This document shows, in pieces, positions 19,150 through 28,006 of a stretch of 64,000 nt of DNA. The notes under the pieces were generated by a model. That model was not told where the DNA came from, searched no databases, and saw only the letters and a list, made by a program, of their open reading frames with translations. The first letter of the stretch is position 1. Every line of letters starts with the position of its first letter. The position numbers and the translations under genes are program-made. Source of the stretch: Actinomyces oris (GTDB taxonomy: Bacteria; Actinomycetota; Actinomycetes; Actinomycetales; Actinomycetaceae); assembly GCF_001929375.1 (NCBI RefSeq), contig NZ_MSGO01000030.1:1-64000 (forward strand), given 5' to 3'.

Positions 19150-20529
19150 ATGCCCGCATCGAAGAGTCCCAAGGTCCCCAAGGTCTCCTACTGCTGCACC
19201 GAGTGCGGCTGGTCCAGTCCCAAGTGGATGGGCCAGTGCCGGGAGTGCCGCGAGTGGGGAACCCTGGAGGAGACCCGGGCCGCCGGCGCCGTGCGACCGA
19301 CGGTGGCCGCCCGGCCCATCGGGGAGGTCAGCGCCACGGAGGCCAGGGCCCGCCCCACCGGGGTGGGCGAGCTGGACCGGGTCCTGGGCGGCGGGATCGT
19401 CCCGGGCGCCGTCGTGCTGCTGGCCGGCGAGCCCGGGGTCGGCAAGTCCACGCTGCTGCTCGACGTCGCGGCGAAGGCGGCCGCCATGGCGCGCGAGCGC
19501 GGGGACGGGCCGGTCCTCTACGTCACCGGGGAGGAGTCGGCCTCGCAGGTGCGGCTGCGGGCCGAGCGCATCGACGCCCTGGATCCCGGGCTGCTCCTGG
19601 CCGCGGAGACCGAGCTCGGGGCCCTGCTGGGGCACGTGGAGGCGGCCGGGCCCTCCCTGCTGGTTGTGGACTCGGTCCAGACCATCGCCTCGGCCCAGGT
19701 CGAGGGCAGTGCCGGGGGCGTCACCCAGGTGCGGGCCGTGGCCGGCGCACTCATCGCGGTGGCCAAGGAGCGCAATATCCCGGTGCTGCTCGTGGGGCAC
19801 GTGACCAAGGACGGTGGGATCGCCGGGCCCCGGGTCCTGGAGCACCTGGTCGACGTCGTCACCCAGTTCGAGGGTGACCGCCACGCCCGCCTACGGCTGC
19901 TGCGGGCCGTCAAGAACCGCTACGGCCCCACCGATGAGGTCGGCTGCTTCGACCTGGGCGAGCGGGGCATCGTGGGGCTGGCGGACCCCTCGGGCCTGTT
20001 CCTGTCCGCCGCCCGTTCCGAGGTGCCGGGTACCTGCGCCACCGTGACCCTGGAGGGGCGCCGTCCCATGCCGGTGGAGATCCAGGCGCTCGTGGCCCCC
20101 ACCAACGCCGGCTCCCCACGACGCACCACCTCCGGGGTGGACCACTCGCGCACGGCCATGGCGCTGGCCGTCCTCAGCGCCCGGCTGCGGGTGGACACCT
20201 CCAGCGCGGACGTCTACGTCTCCACCGTGGGCGGGGCTCGCGCCGTCGAGCCGGCCACGGACCTGGCCGTGGCCATCTCCGTGGTCTCGGCCGCGCGCAA
20301 CCTGCCCACGCCCGCAGGCCTGGTGGCCTTCGGCGAGGTGGGGCTCACCGGTGAGGTGCGTGCCACCGTCGGCATCCAGCGGCGCCTGGCGGAGGCCTCC
20401 CGTCTCGGCTTCGACCGGGCGATCGTGCCGCTGGCGGGCTCGGCCGAGCTGCGCGAGGTCTCCGGGATGCAGGTGCTGCCGGTGGCGCACGTGGGTGAGG
20501 CCATGGGGGCGGCGCTCCCGCATGGCTGA
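19150..20529 (+). CDS. radA: DNA repair protein RadA (Sms)
   Basis: RadA is a RecA-like, DnaB-like ATPase that drives branch migration during recombinational repair. The 459-residue protein has an N-terminal four-Cys zinc finger (CTECG...CRECREW, residues about 12-35) and a RecA core with Walker A GEPGVGKST and Walker B LLVVDSVQT. The RadA-specific KNRYG motif is at about 255-259, and a Lon-like C-terminal domain follows with VGGARAVEPATDLAVA. The ATG at 19150 directly precedes the zinc finger, and TACTCT sits 6 nt upstream, suggesting leaderless translation. radA and disA in series is a common actinobacterial order. Confidence 0.96.
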   Translation: MPASKSPKVPKVSYCCTECGWSSPKWMGQCRECREWGTLEETRAAGAVRPTVAARPIGEVSATEARARPTGVGELDRVLGGGIVPGAVVLLAGEPGVGKSTLLLDVAAKAAAMARERGDGPVLYVTGEESASQVRLRAERIDALDPGLLLAAETELGALLGHVEAAGPSLLVVDSVQTIASAQVEGSAGGVTQVRAVAGALIAVAKERNIPVLLVGHVTKDGGIAGPRVLEHLVDVVTQFEGDRHARLRLLRAVKNRYGPTDEVGCFDLGERGIVGLADPSGLFLSAARSEVPGTCATVTLEGRRPMPVEIQALVAPTNAGSPRRTTSGVDHSRTAMALAVLSARLRVDTSSADVYVSTVGGARAVEPATDLAVAISVVSAARNLPTPAGLVAFGEVGLTGEVRATVGIQRRLAEASRLGFDRAIVPLAGSAELREVSGMQVLPVAHVGEAMGAALPHG

Positions 20530-20843
20530 CAGGACGGCGCGGACAACGCAGGCAACCCAGGCAGCACAGGCGATGCAGACGAACCCCGGGGCGAGGGGCG
20601 GCCACGAGGGTCGAGCAGGTGACGTGTCCGCCATGGTTCCGCCGGGCGGCGTCAACAGACCGAGTGGTCCAGTGTGGGAAGGCCCTCTCCGAAGGTCGGC
20701 CCGCCTGCCGATACCATGGGGGCGTGAGCACCGGGGTGCGCGCTCACCTGGATGCTGCAAGGCTCGAAGGCCCTCAGCACGGTCCGCGCCCCGGCGGGCT
20801 CACTGTGCGATCCCTTCCCCAGGACACCGCGAGATCAGGAGAG
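20530..20843 (+). other. radA-disA gap, no gene seen
   Basis: This 314-nt gap contains no supported coding region. Visible structure: a TACCAT hexamer (20712-20717), a possible disA -10 box, followed by a short hairpin with GTGAGC (20724-20729) and GCTCAC (20742-20747) arms. These may form the start of the disA leader. Confidence 0.4.
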
Positions 20844-21914
20844 ATGATGATCGAGGCCGCTGGCCAGCTGCACGAGACGCTTGCGCTCGTCGCTCCCGGC
20901 ACCGTCCTTCGCGACGGCCTGGAGCGGATCCTGCGCGGACGTACGGGGGCGATCATCGTGCTGGGCTTCGACCCGGTCGTGGAGGCCATCTCCTCGGGCG
21001 GCTTCCACCTGGACGTCGAGCTCTCCGCCGCCCGCCTGCGTGAGCTGGCCAAGATGGACGGCGGCGTCGTCGTCGACATGGACACCGCCCGGATCCGGCG
21101 CGCCAACGTCCAGCTGCTGCCCAACGCCTCGATCCAGACCTCGGAGACGGGCATGCGTCACCGCACCGCCGAGCGCGTGGCCCGCCAGACCGGGTTCCCG
21201 GTCATCTCCGTGAGCCAGTCGATGCGGATCATCTCCCTGTACGTCGACGGCAAGCGCCACGTCCTGGAGCCCAGCGAGTCGATCCTGGCCAGCGCCAACC
21301 AGGCCCTGTCTGCCCTGGAGCGCTACAAGGCCCGCCTCGACCAGACCTCTGCCGGCCTGGACTCCCTGGAGATCGAGGACCTCGTCACCGTCCGTGACGT
21401 CACCTCGGTCCTCCAGCTCATGGAGATGGTTCGCCGCATCTCCGCCGACATCGACTCCTACGTCCTGGAGCTCGGCACCGACGGGCGCCTCCTGGCCCTC
21501 CAGGTCGAGGAGCTCACCCGGGGCCTGCTCGCCGAGCACGGCTTCCTCCTGGAGGACTACCTGCCCGAGGGGCTGGACACGACCACCGTGGATGCGCGCC
21601 TGAAGTGGGTGGGCTCCCCCGCCCTCCTGGACCTGGCGATGGTGGCGCGCTCCATGGGCCTGGGCGGTATCGACGGCCAGGACCTGGACGCCCAGGTCTC
21701 CCCGCGCGGCCTGCGGATCCTCTCCAAGATCCCGCGCCTGCCGGTGGTGACGGCGCGCGCCGTCGTCGAGCGGTGGGGGTCCCTGCAGGGGGTCCTCGGG
21801 GCCACCATCGAGGAGCTCGAGGCGGTCGAGGGCGTGGGCGCCCAGCGGGCCCGGACCCTGCGCGACGGCCTGTCACGGCTGGCGGAGATCTCCGTCGTCG
21901 AGCGCTACTCCTGA
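20844..21914 (+). CDS. disA: Diadenylate cyclase DisA (c-di-AMP synthase, DNA-integrity scanning)
   Basis: DisA condenses two ATP to c-di-AMP and binds branched DNA. The 356-residue protein has the N-terminal DAC domain (residues about 5-145), a helical linker, and a C-terminal HhH domain (EAVEGVGAQRARTLRDGL). The RHR motif is intact in MRHRTAERV. The usual Asp-Gly-Ala substrate motif reads Asp-Gly-Gly (KMDGGVVVD), a conservative but noticeable change. Two adjacent ATGs (20844 and 20847) follow AGGAG; the second has the better spacing. The product could influence the KtrA subunit encoded in this window, since RCK_C domains of that family bind c-di-AMP. Confidence 0.95.
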   Translation: MMIEAAGQLHETLALVAPGTVLRDGLERILRGRTGAIIVLGFDPVVEAISSGGFHLDVELSAARLRELAKMDGGVVVDMDTARIRRANVQLLPNASIQTSETGMRHRTAERVARQTGFPVISVSQSMRIISLYVDGKRHVLEPSESILASANQALSALERYKARLDQTSAGLDSLEIEDLVTVRDVTSVLQLMEMVRRISADIDSYVLELGTDGRLLALQVEELTRGLLAEHGFLLEDYLPEGLDTTTVDARLKWVGSPALLDLAMVARSMGLGGIDGQDLDAQVSPRGLRILSKIPRLPVVTARAVVERWGSLQGVLGATIEELEAVEGVGAQRARTLRDGLSRLAEISVVERYS

Positions 21915-21973
21915 GCTCCCCGGTCGCGAGGCCTTTCCGCCGGCCGCTGCATGGCCCCGCCTGTAGCCGGCCG

Positions 21974-23236
21974 TCAGCCGACGACGAAGACCCGGTCCTC
22001 AGTGAGGTCCTTGTCCCCCATGACGAAGCGGAAGCGGTAGGTTCCCGCGCCCGCGGCGTTGCCGGGGGCGGTCTGCGCCTGGCCCGCCGAGGGGCTCGCA
22101 GAGGAGGAGCCGGTGGCACTCGGCGTGGAGGAGGCCGATGCACCGGCCGGGGAGGCCGGTGCGGCATTGGCCGCCGCGCAGTCGGAGGTGGCCGCGTTGC
22201 CGTTCCAGGTCACGGTGACCTCGGCGCCCTTGCCCGCCGGCAGAAGGAGGGCCCGCTCGGTCTGGCCCACGGGACACGTCAGGGAGTCCCACACCTGCTG
22301 AGAGCCCGAGGAGACCCGCACCCCCAGGGCCTGGCTGCCGACATCGATCAGGCAGGGCGCCTGGCCGCTGTTGACCAGGGAGATGGAGAAGGTCGCCCCG
22401 GCGCCCACACCGACGGACTCGGGCCCCTGCACCGTGCTCGACAGGGCCGCGGGGTCGCAGGTTCCCGGCGTGGGGTAGACGGTGTGCACCTGGGCGGCGG
22501 CGCGCTCCTCATCCTGGGTGCGGATGGTGCTGCGGATCCAGAGGTAGCCGACAACGATGGCCACGATGAACAGCAGGAGGAGCAGCAGGACTCCGCCCAG
22601 TACCAGGGCACGGCGCAGACCGTAGCGGGGTTGGGGCGGGATCGGCTTGCGCAGGCGCCCGCTGTGGGGCTGGTCGGGGCCCTGCGGGATCGAGTCGGGG
22701 GCGCCGGTGAGCCGTCCGCCGCCGATGCGGGCCCACTGGATGCCCGCGCCCCATCCGTTTCGACGACGATCGGAGCGAGCCGTCTGAGTCGAGCTCGTCC
22801 GGGCGGAGCGAGCGGTTCCCGGCGCGGCCTGCCGCGAGCGCGCCGTCGAGGCCCCCTGGTTGCCCTGGGAGGGGCGGCGGTTCTTGGCGGTCTGTCCCTT
22901 CTGCGCCCTTTGGTCCCGGCCGGCCCGGGTCGGCGTGCCCGAGTGCTCGCCGGAGGGCCTGCCCGTCTGCTTCGAGTGCGGGGGACGTCTGGTCGACTTG
23001 GTGCCCGAAGCGCGGCCGCCGCGCCCCTTGGTCTGGGAGGATCGGGGCGTCCCGCCGGAGCGGGCTGAGGAGGACTGCCCGGCGCCCGACCGCGGCCCAC
23101 CGCCGGAAGCGCTCTGCCGGTGGGGCCGGGACTGGGAGCCCGAGGACGAGCGCCCCGATGAGGACCCTGCGCCGCGACGGGCCGAGCCTCGTCGTCCTGC
23201 GCTTTCCCCATGGTTGCGTCCGCGTCCTTTGGCCAT
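21974..23236 (-). CDS. Single-pass membrane protein with Arg/Ser-rich cytoplasmic region and extracellular domain
   Basis: I do not recognise this 420-residue protein by function. The first ~200 residues are strongly basic and rich in Arg, Ser, Gly and Gln (probably disordered and cytoplasmic). A single transmembrane helix follows (LVLGGVLLLLLLFIVAIVV), then an extracytoplasmic beta-rich domain with four cysteines (in CDPAAL, APCLIDVG, LTCPVG and SDCAAAN), a Ser/Pro/Ala linker and a short strand-rich tail (YRFRFVMGDKDLTED). It could bind cell-wall material or DNA. The ATG at 23236 is preceded by TAGAGT at exactly 7 nt and lacks a ribosome site; GTG at 23242 is an alternative. Confidence 0.75.
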   Translation of the reverse strand: MAKGRGRNHGESAGRRGSARRGAGSSSGRSSSGSQSRPHRQSASGGGPRSGAGQSSSARSGGTPRSSQTKGRGGRASGTKSTRRPPHSKQTGRPSGEHSGTPTRAGRDQRAQKGQTAKNRRPSQGNQGASTARSRQAAPGTARSARTSSTQTARSDRRRNGWGAGIQWARIGGGRLTGAPDSIPQGPDQPHSGRLRKPIPPQPRYGLRRALVLGGVLLLLLLFIVAIVVGYLWIRSTIRTQDEERAAAQVHTVYPTPGTCDPAALSSTVQGPESVGVGAGATFSISLVNSGQAPCLIDVGSQALGVRVSSGSQQVWDSLTCPVGQTERALLLPAGKGAEVTVTWNGNAATSDCAAANAAPASPAGASASSTPSATGSSSASPSAGQAQTAPGNAAGAGTYRFRFVMGDKDLTEDRVFVVG

Positions 23237-23243
23237 GGTCACG

Positions 23244-23249
23244 ACTCTA
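23244..23249 (-). promoter_or_regulatory. Candidate -10 box (TAGAGT) of a leaderless transcript
   Basis: TAGAGT on the minus strand ends 7 nt before the ATG at 23236. This favours that ATG over the GTG two codons upstream. Confidence 0.4.
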
Positions 23250-23451
23250 CCGGCGCCGCGGTCCCAGGCTCGTGAGCGCCCCGCCCCGGCGATGCGCAGG
23301 CCCGTGAGACCTTCGTCGTTGTCCGCGCGGGCCCGGGGTCAGCCGCCCGGCGCACCGCGGGTGGCGAGAGCTGATCCACCGCCGCTGCCCTCCGCAAGCC
23401 CTCTGGTGCGTCCCCGGCAGGCGGCCGGGCGGTACGCGGGTCGGCAGGCGG

Positions 23452-24450
23452 TTAGGGAAGCCGGTAGGTGGCGCCGTCGTCGTCGGTGGCGATGAGCCCG
23501 TCGGCCAGGAGCGTGGCCAGGGCGCGCGTCGGCTGCTCGGGGTCGGGAGTACCGCTGGAGGCTCGCGCCCCCGCCCTGGCGGCGCAGGCCATGAGCTCAC
23601 CGGCCTCGACGCACCGCCCGTCGGCGGCCTGCCGCAGGCGGGCCATGACCAGTCCGCGGGCCTGTCGGTCGGTGCCGTGCCAGGCCTGGCTGCGACGTCG
23701 GCCCGCGTGGATGTCCGCGGGGCGGCCGGCCGCCAGCCAGGCGCAGCTCGCCCGCCACGGGCAGGCACCGCAGTCCGGCTCGCGGGCGGTGCACACCAGG
23801 GCGCCGAGCTCCATGACGGCCACCGACCAGTGAGCGGCGGTGGGGTCGTCGTCGGGCAGCAGGTTCAGTGCCCGCTCGCGCTCGGCCCGGTTGAGGCTGG
23901 GAGCGGGCAGGGCCTGGCCTCCGACGGCGCGGGCCAGGACCCGCCTGACATTCGTGTCCAGCACGAGGGCGCGCCGACCGTGGGCGAAGGCCAGGACCGC
24001 GCCGGCCGTGTACTCCCCCACCCCGGGCAGGGCCAGGAGGGCGTCCAGGTCATCGGGCAGGACACCGCCGTGCTGCTCGACGACGCTGCGGGCGCACTCG
24101 ATGAGCCGCAGGGCCCGGCGCGGGTAGCCCAGGCGACCCCAGACCCGCAGCACCTCAGCGGTGGGGGCATGGGCGAGCTCGGCGGGGCCGGGCCAGCGCC
24201 GCATCCACTCCTGCCAGGCGGGGACGACGCGGGTCACCGGGGTCTGCTGGCTCATGACCTCCGAGACCAGGACCTCCCACGGCGTCGTACCGGGCCGGCG
24301 CCACGGCAGGTCGCGGGCGTGGGCGTCATACCAGGCCATGACGGCCTGCGCCGAGGGATCAGCGGTGATCGTGTCAGGACAGGCGGGGCGGGCGGGCACG
24401 GGGGACACCGTAGCGGCAAGGGCTTGGACGGGGCCGGATACCTTCGTCAC
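23452..24450 (-). CDS. mutY: A/G-specific adenine DNA glycosylase MutY
   Basis: MutY removes adenine mispaired with 8-oxoguanine. The 332-residue protein has the HhH-GPD catalytic core with SEVMSQQTPVTRV (catalytic Glu in this helix), the hairpin LPGVGEYTAGAV and the catalytic Asp in ALVLDTNVRRV. A 4Fe-4S cluster loop with four cysteines spaced C-x6-C-x2-C-x5-C follows (CTAREPDCGACPWRASC). The C-terminal NUDIX-like 8-oxoG recognition domain of E. coli MutY is shortened or missing, as in many actinobacteria. The annotated GTG start adds about 35 variable residues; a start nearer the core (Met38) is possible. A palindromic repeat lies directly upstream. Confidence 0.94.
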   Translation of the reverse strand: MTKVSGPVQALAATVSPVPARPACPDTITADPSAQAVMAWYDAHARDLPWRRPGTTPWEVLVSEVMSQQTPVTRVVPAWQEWMRRWPGPAELAHAPTAEVLRVWGRLGYPRRALRLIECARSVVEQHGGVLPDDLDALLALPGVGEYTAGAVLAFAHGRRALVLDTNVRRVLARAVGGQALPAPSLNRAERERALNLLPDDDPTAAHWSVAVMELGALVCTAREPDCGACPWRASCAWLAAGRPADIHAGRRRSQAWHGTDRQARGLVMARLRQAADGRCVEAGELMACAARAGARASSGTPDPEQPTRALATLLADGLIATDDDGATYRLP

Positions 24451-24479
24451 CAGCCGGCTGAGAGTCGTCGCACTCCTCG

Positions 24480-24544
24480 CGATCGTACGGTAGGACTCCG
24501 GTTCGTACCCTTACCCTACGAACCCGAGGCTTAACCTACGATCG
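24480..24544. repeat. 65-bp imperfect palindromic repeat (TTCGTAGGTTAGG family)
   Basis: CGATCGTA (24480-24487) and TACGATCG (24537-24544) bound an imperfect palindrome. Its right arm, read on the complement, contains CGTAGGTTAAGCCTCGGG followed by TTCGTAGG. That closely matches the 20-bp units downstream of the two POT genes. The repeat overlaps the stop codon of the gene at 24536 and lies upstream of mutY, so it may serve as a terminator. Confidence 0.7.
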
Positions 24545-25402
24545 CACGGGCGTACCCGTCTCCTGGGTGTAGCCGCGGGCCACGGCCCAGGTCCAGATGC
24601 GGTCCAGCTCGGCATCTCCCCGGCGCACCATCGTGGACCTCAGCAGGCCTCGACGAGTCAGCCCCGGCAACCAGACGGCTCGCCCTTGAGGGACCCTGAC
24701 GTAGGCCCTGGCACTCAGGCTCACGCCGGCAGCGTCCCCAGCGTCCCCGGCGAGGAGGGCCAGGACTATGAGGACGAGTCCCAGGAGAATCACCAGCAGC
24801 GGGGGCGCACTGGGACGCTTGACGAACAGGTCACTGCGGGACCGGGGCCAGGGGATGTCGCGCCGGAAGCCGAGAACTCGCGTGTGGATGCCACTGGAGT
24901 CGAACTCGGTCCGCATGGACATCATCATCAAAACCGGCACCAGGAGTATCAGCCCGGTGATGAGCATGGTGAAGCCGAACGTGGAATCGTCCCCGCCGCC
25001 AACGATCGTCTTGAGCCCGGACGCCAGGAGCAGCAACCCGACGGCGCAACACAGGACGAGCACGATACAGCCGGACCCGGTCGCGGCGGTACGGCGGACC
25101 AACCTGTCGGTCACCGGCACAGCGGATGCTCGCCCGGGACGATGCACCGGCGGCGTGGACGTCTGGACCTCGGGGACTCCCTGGAGCGCAGCGACGGGAA
25201 CGGGGGCAGAAGGGGCCGATGGCTGCTGGCTGCTCGATCGGCCGTCCTTCGATCGACCGCCACCAGCCCGGCCGTACCCGACCGAGTCGTACTGACCGGG
25301 CGCCCCCTGAGGGGCAGGGCGGCCGTAGGAAGCGGGTCGGCTCCCGGACTGGCGACAGGGGGCGGGTCGGCCGTAGGAAGAGCCTGTCGGTGGTTGCGTC
25401 AT
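24536..25402 (-). CDS. PH-like membrane protein, paralogue 1
   Basis: The 288-residue protein has a disordered, Gln/Ser/Pro/Gly-rich N-terminus (about 95 residues, with repeated YGRPAP units). Three hydrophobic segments follow (about 105-127, 138-158 and 190-207). A small beta domain contains FRRDIPWPRSRSDLFVK and the C-terminal signature AELDRIWTWAVARGYTQETG. This layout resembles actinobacterial bacterial-PH (bPH-type) membrane proteins of unknown role. AGGAGG lies 7 nt before the ATG. It is 166 nt downstream of its paralogue, from which it probably arose by tandem duplication. Its stop codon lies inside a palindromic repeat. Confidence 0.75.
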   Translation of the reverse strand: MTQPPTGSSYGRPAPCRQSGSRPASYGRPAPQGAPGQYDSVGYGRAGGGRSKDGRSSSQQPSAPSAPVPVAALQGVPEVQTSTPPVHRPGRASAVPVTDRLVRRTAATGSGCIVLVLCCAVGLLLLASGLKTIVGGGDDSTFGFTMLITGLILLVPVLMMMSMRTEFDSSGIHTRVLGFRRDIPWPRSRSDLFVKRPSAPPLLVILLGLVLIVLALLAGDAGDAAGVSLSARAYVRVPQGRAVWLPGLTRRGLLRSTMVRRGDAELDRIWTWAVARGYTQETGTPVRS

Positions 25403-25568
25403 GGGAACCTCCTCATCAAGGCGGTCCGCACCAGACCGCGGGTGGTGGAGTGCCGTGAGCGTATTCCACACCGACCGCGACCGCACCGCTTCCAAGGGGC
25501 CAGTCCTCCCCATGGACCGGGAATGCTGGAGGAGGCTGCGCTTCCTCGACGTCCGCGCCCGCCGCGAG

Positions 25569-26531
25569 TCAGAGGCGGTTCAGGCCCTGACGGCGCTCCT
25601 GACGCTCCCGGAGCCCCTGCTGGACACCGAGAACGCCTTTGAGCTCGACGTACTCACCCGTCTCCTGGGTGTATCCGCGCGCGACGGCCCACTCCCAGAT
25701 GCGGTCCAGCTCGGCAGTGCCCTTCGCCTCCAGCGCCTGGGCGCTGATACCGGACCAGGTCAGACCGGCCAAAGTGACGGCCCTGCCCTCGGGGTCGACG
25801 ACGTGACCCTCGGCGTGACGGATCTCGACCCTGCCTGCGGCGGCATTCAGGGCCGCCGGCGCACCGGAGACCTTGACGAACAGACCCGTGCGCGACCGTG
25901 GCCAGGGGATGTCGCGGCCTCTGCCGCCGGCCCCGATGTGGATGCCGGTGGCGTCGAGAACCGTGCGCACCGACATGAGGAACAGGACGCCCAGCAGCAG
26001 GAACAGCCCGAGGAGCAGCAGGACGACGAATGCAGTGATCGTTCCCTCATCACCGAGGTGGATGAGGTTCCATACCGCTCCGGCCAGGCACACCAGCCCG
26101 AAGCCTCCGCCCACGATGAGCTGGATGCGGCTGGCCGTCGTCGCCGTGGGCTTGAGGACCAGCCTGTCCTGGTCCACGGGGATGGGGCCGAGCTGGGAGG
26201 GCTGGTAGTCGGGCTGCGGGGCCGGGGACGACTGCGGCGCACCCGGAACGCCGTAGGATGCCGGCTGAGCCACGGCGGGCTGTCCTGCCTGCTGTCCGTA
26301 CTGGAAGGGTTGACCGTACTGGCCGGTAGCGGTCTGACTCGTCTGGCCGTACTGCGCCTGAGGTCCGGGGGCACCGGCTTGACCGTACTGGCCGTTCTGG
26401 CCGTTCTGGCCGGGCTGGCCGTACTGGCCGGGCTGGTTGTAGGGGCCGGGCTGACCGTACTGGTTCTGCTGGCCGGCTTGGCCGTACTGGCCGGGCTGGT
26501 TGTAGGGGCCGTTGACCGGTGGATGACTCAT
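25569..26531 (-). CDS. PH-like membrane protein, paralogue 2, with GQYGQ-repeat N-terminus
   Basis: The first ~90 of 320 residues are built of Gly-Gln-Tyr-Pro repeats such as NQPGQYGQPGQ and GQNGQYGQAG, a prion-like composition expected to be disordered. Two transmembrane segments follow (about 136-158 and 168-192). The same PH-like domain as in paralogue 1 comes next, with RGRDIPWPRSRTGLFVK and AELDRIWEWAVARGYTQETG, and then a charged tail. Function is unknown. AGGAAA lies upstream of the ATG. The two genes form a minus-strand unit with related C-terminal halves but divergent N-termini and transmembrane number. Confidence 0.75.
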   Translation of the reverse strand: MSHPPVNGPYNQPGQYGQAGQQNQYGQPGPYNQPGQYGQPGQNGQNGQYGQAGAPGPQAQYGQTSQTATGQYGQPFQYGQQAGQPAVAQPASYGVPGAPQSSPAPQPDYQPSQLGPIPVDQDRLVLKPTATTASRIQLIVGGGFGLVCLAGAVWNLIHLGDEGTITAFVVLLLLGLFLLLGVLFLMSVRTVLDATGIHIGAGGRGRDIPWPRSRTGLFVKVSGAPAALNAAAGRVEIRHAEGHVVDPEGRAVTLAGLTWSGISAQALEAKGTAELDRIWEWAVARGYTQETGEYVELKGVLGVQQGLRERQERRQGLNRL

Positions 26532-26653
26532 GAGCGCTTTCCTCACAGGTTCTTCGGATGCACGGGAATGCGACAAGGCCTCGTCAGGCTACCGTGACGG
26601 CCTCTATACAGCCCCGGCGGAACTCCCCATCGCCCCTTGGCCGCCCTCGGCGG

Positions 26654-27139
26654 CTATCTGCCACCGGTGAGACGGCGCAGCACCCTCACCCGCGGGGACC
26701 ATGTCGCGGGACGGACGACCGTGCCGGTGGTCTCACGTTCGGCGTTGTCGAAAAGGTCCTCGACGACGGCGTCATGCAGAGGCTCGACCACGGCCGAGAA
26801 CAGAAGCCGCATGGTGCCACGGGGACGGCCGATGAGGATGTGGCGGATGCGGGTGCGCTCATCGTCCAGGGCGTCGAGACTCAGCTCGTGGGCACCGATG
26901 ATCCCGGTGCGGGGACGGAAGGTGAACCGTACTCGTCGGCCGGGCTCGTACTCGCTGACGTAGTAGCGGATGGCTCCGTGGCCGCCGTCGGCCCCGAGCG
27001 CCAGAGGCCGGTCCAGGACCATCGGCGGCCAGTGCCGCGAGGGCCAGAGGCGATCGTCCTTCTGCCCCAGAGCGTCGAGCAGGATGCCCAGGGGCTCGAG
27101 CGGAGCGTTGATGACGCGTTCGTGAACGTTGCGGATCAT
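26654..27139 (-). CDS. SRPBCC-superfamily protein
   Basis: The 161-residue soluble protein has the START/SRPBCC pattern: an N-terminal strand (IRNVHERVINAPLEPL), a helix segment, then a curved sheet (HGAIRYYVSEYEPGRRVRFTF; LSLDALDDERTRIRHILIG) and a long C-terminal helix. Such proteins bind hydrophobic ligands in a cavity; no enzyme activity can be assigned. GGAGGAGC precedes the ATG at 27139. It lies between the PH-like genes and the N-acetylglutamate synthase gene, on the same strand but with gaps over 100 nt, so it is probably its own unit. Confidence 0.75.
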   Translation of the reverse strand: MIRNVHERVINAPLEPLGILLDALGQKDDRLWPSRHWPPMVLDRPLALGADGGHGAIRYYVSEYEPGRRVRFTFRPRTGIIGAHELSLDALDDERTRIRHILIGRPRGTMRLLFSAVVEPLHDAVVEDLFDNAERETTGTVVRPATWSPRVRVLRRLTGGR

Positions 27140-27247
27140 GGGTGCTCCTCCACGGTTGTCGCACGGCTGTCACACAGTTGTCGGCTGCTTGTCCGAAAGG
27201 ACCGCGCCCGATCATGAAACCGCACCCGGCCACTCAGCCTGATCGGC

Positions 27248-27892
27248 TCACAGGTGCAGGAGCATGCGGGCGTTGCCCAGGGTGTTGGGCTTGACCCGGG
27301 CCAGGTCGAGGAAGGCGGCCAGGCCGTCGTCGTGGGAGCGCAGCATCTCGGAGAAGGCGTCCGCCCCCACCGGGGTGCCCTCGATCGGCTCGAAGCCGTG
27401 AGCCCCGAAGAAGGGCTCCTCGAAGGTCAGGCAGAACACCCGCTTGAGCCCCATCTCCCGGGCCTGCGCGATGAGCTCACGCAGGATGGCCGAGCCCAGT
27501 CCGGTCCCCACGGCGTCGGGGTGGACGGCCAGGGTGCGCACCTCGGCGAGGTCGTCCCACATGACGTGCAACGCCCCACAGCCCACGATCCTGGGCACGG
27601 CCGGCGCCTCCCCGCCATCTGCCCCACCGGGCCCGGCGGCGTCGGGGATCTCCTCGGCGACGATGAACTCCTGGATGTCCTCGAAGTAGGAGATGAGGTC
27701 CTTGGAGACCAGGACGCGCCGCTCGGCGTAGGGACGCACCAGCTCAGCGATGGCACGCACGTCCGCCGGGCGCGCCGGGCGCAGGACGCGGTGGAAGCCG
27801 TCGACCCCGTAGACCTCGGCCCGACGTGTCGCCCGGCCGGCGAGCAGGTGTTCATGTGTCATGACAGCAGTGCTGTTCATCGTTGTCCGCAT
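27248..27892 (-). CDS. argA: Amino-acid N-acetyltransferase (N-acetylglutamate synthase, GNAT type)
   Basis: This GNAT enzyme makes N-acetylglutamate, the first step of arginine synthesis. The 214-residue protein resembles the short mycobacterial enzyme Rv2747 throughout. It shows VGCGALHVMWDDLAEVRTLAV, the acetyl-CoA loop VGTGLGSAIL, FCLTFEEPFFGAHGFEPIEG and the C-terminal signature VKPNTLGNARMLLHL. It is unlike the long ArgA fused to an amino-acid kinase. An insertion of about 15 residues (Ala/Gly-rich) lies before VGCGALHV. The start could be ATG 27892, ATG 27880 or a third Met at codon 11; none has a clear ribosome site. No other arg gene is adjacent. Confidence 0.88.
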   Translation of the reverse strand: MRTTMNSTAVMTHEHLLAGRATRRAEVYGVDGFHRVLRPARPADVRAIAELVRPYAERRVLVSKDLISYFEDIQEFIVAEEIPDAAGPGGADGGEAPAVPRIVGCGALHVMWDDLAEVRTLAVHPDAVGTGLGSAILRELIAQAREMGLKRVFCLTFEEPFFGAHGFEPIEGTPVGADAFSEMLRSHDDGLAAFLDLARVKPNTLGNARMLLHL

Positions 27893-28006
27893 TCAGTAGG
27901 GCTCAGTTCTGGTCTTGGACCCCGAGAGCCGGCGCTCCACCGGCGACGTCGGAGCCGTGAGCAGACCGCAGCGCGATCCGGGCCCACATCCTGCCACGTT
28001 CGCGGC

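Noticed and set aside
26270-26520. Short tandem repeats that might suggest a CRISPR or minisatellite
   Set aside because: The repeat follows codon phase and encodes GQYGQ-type residues of the PH-like protein; there are no unique spacers of constant length.
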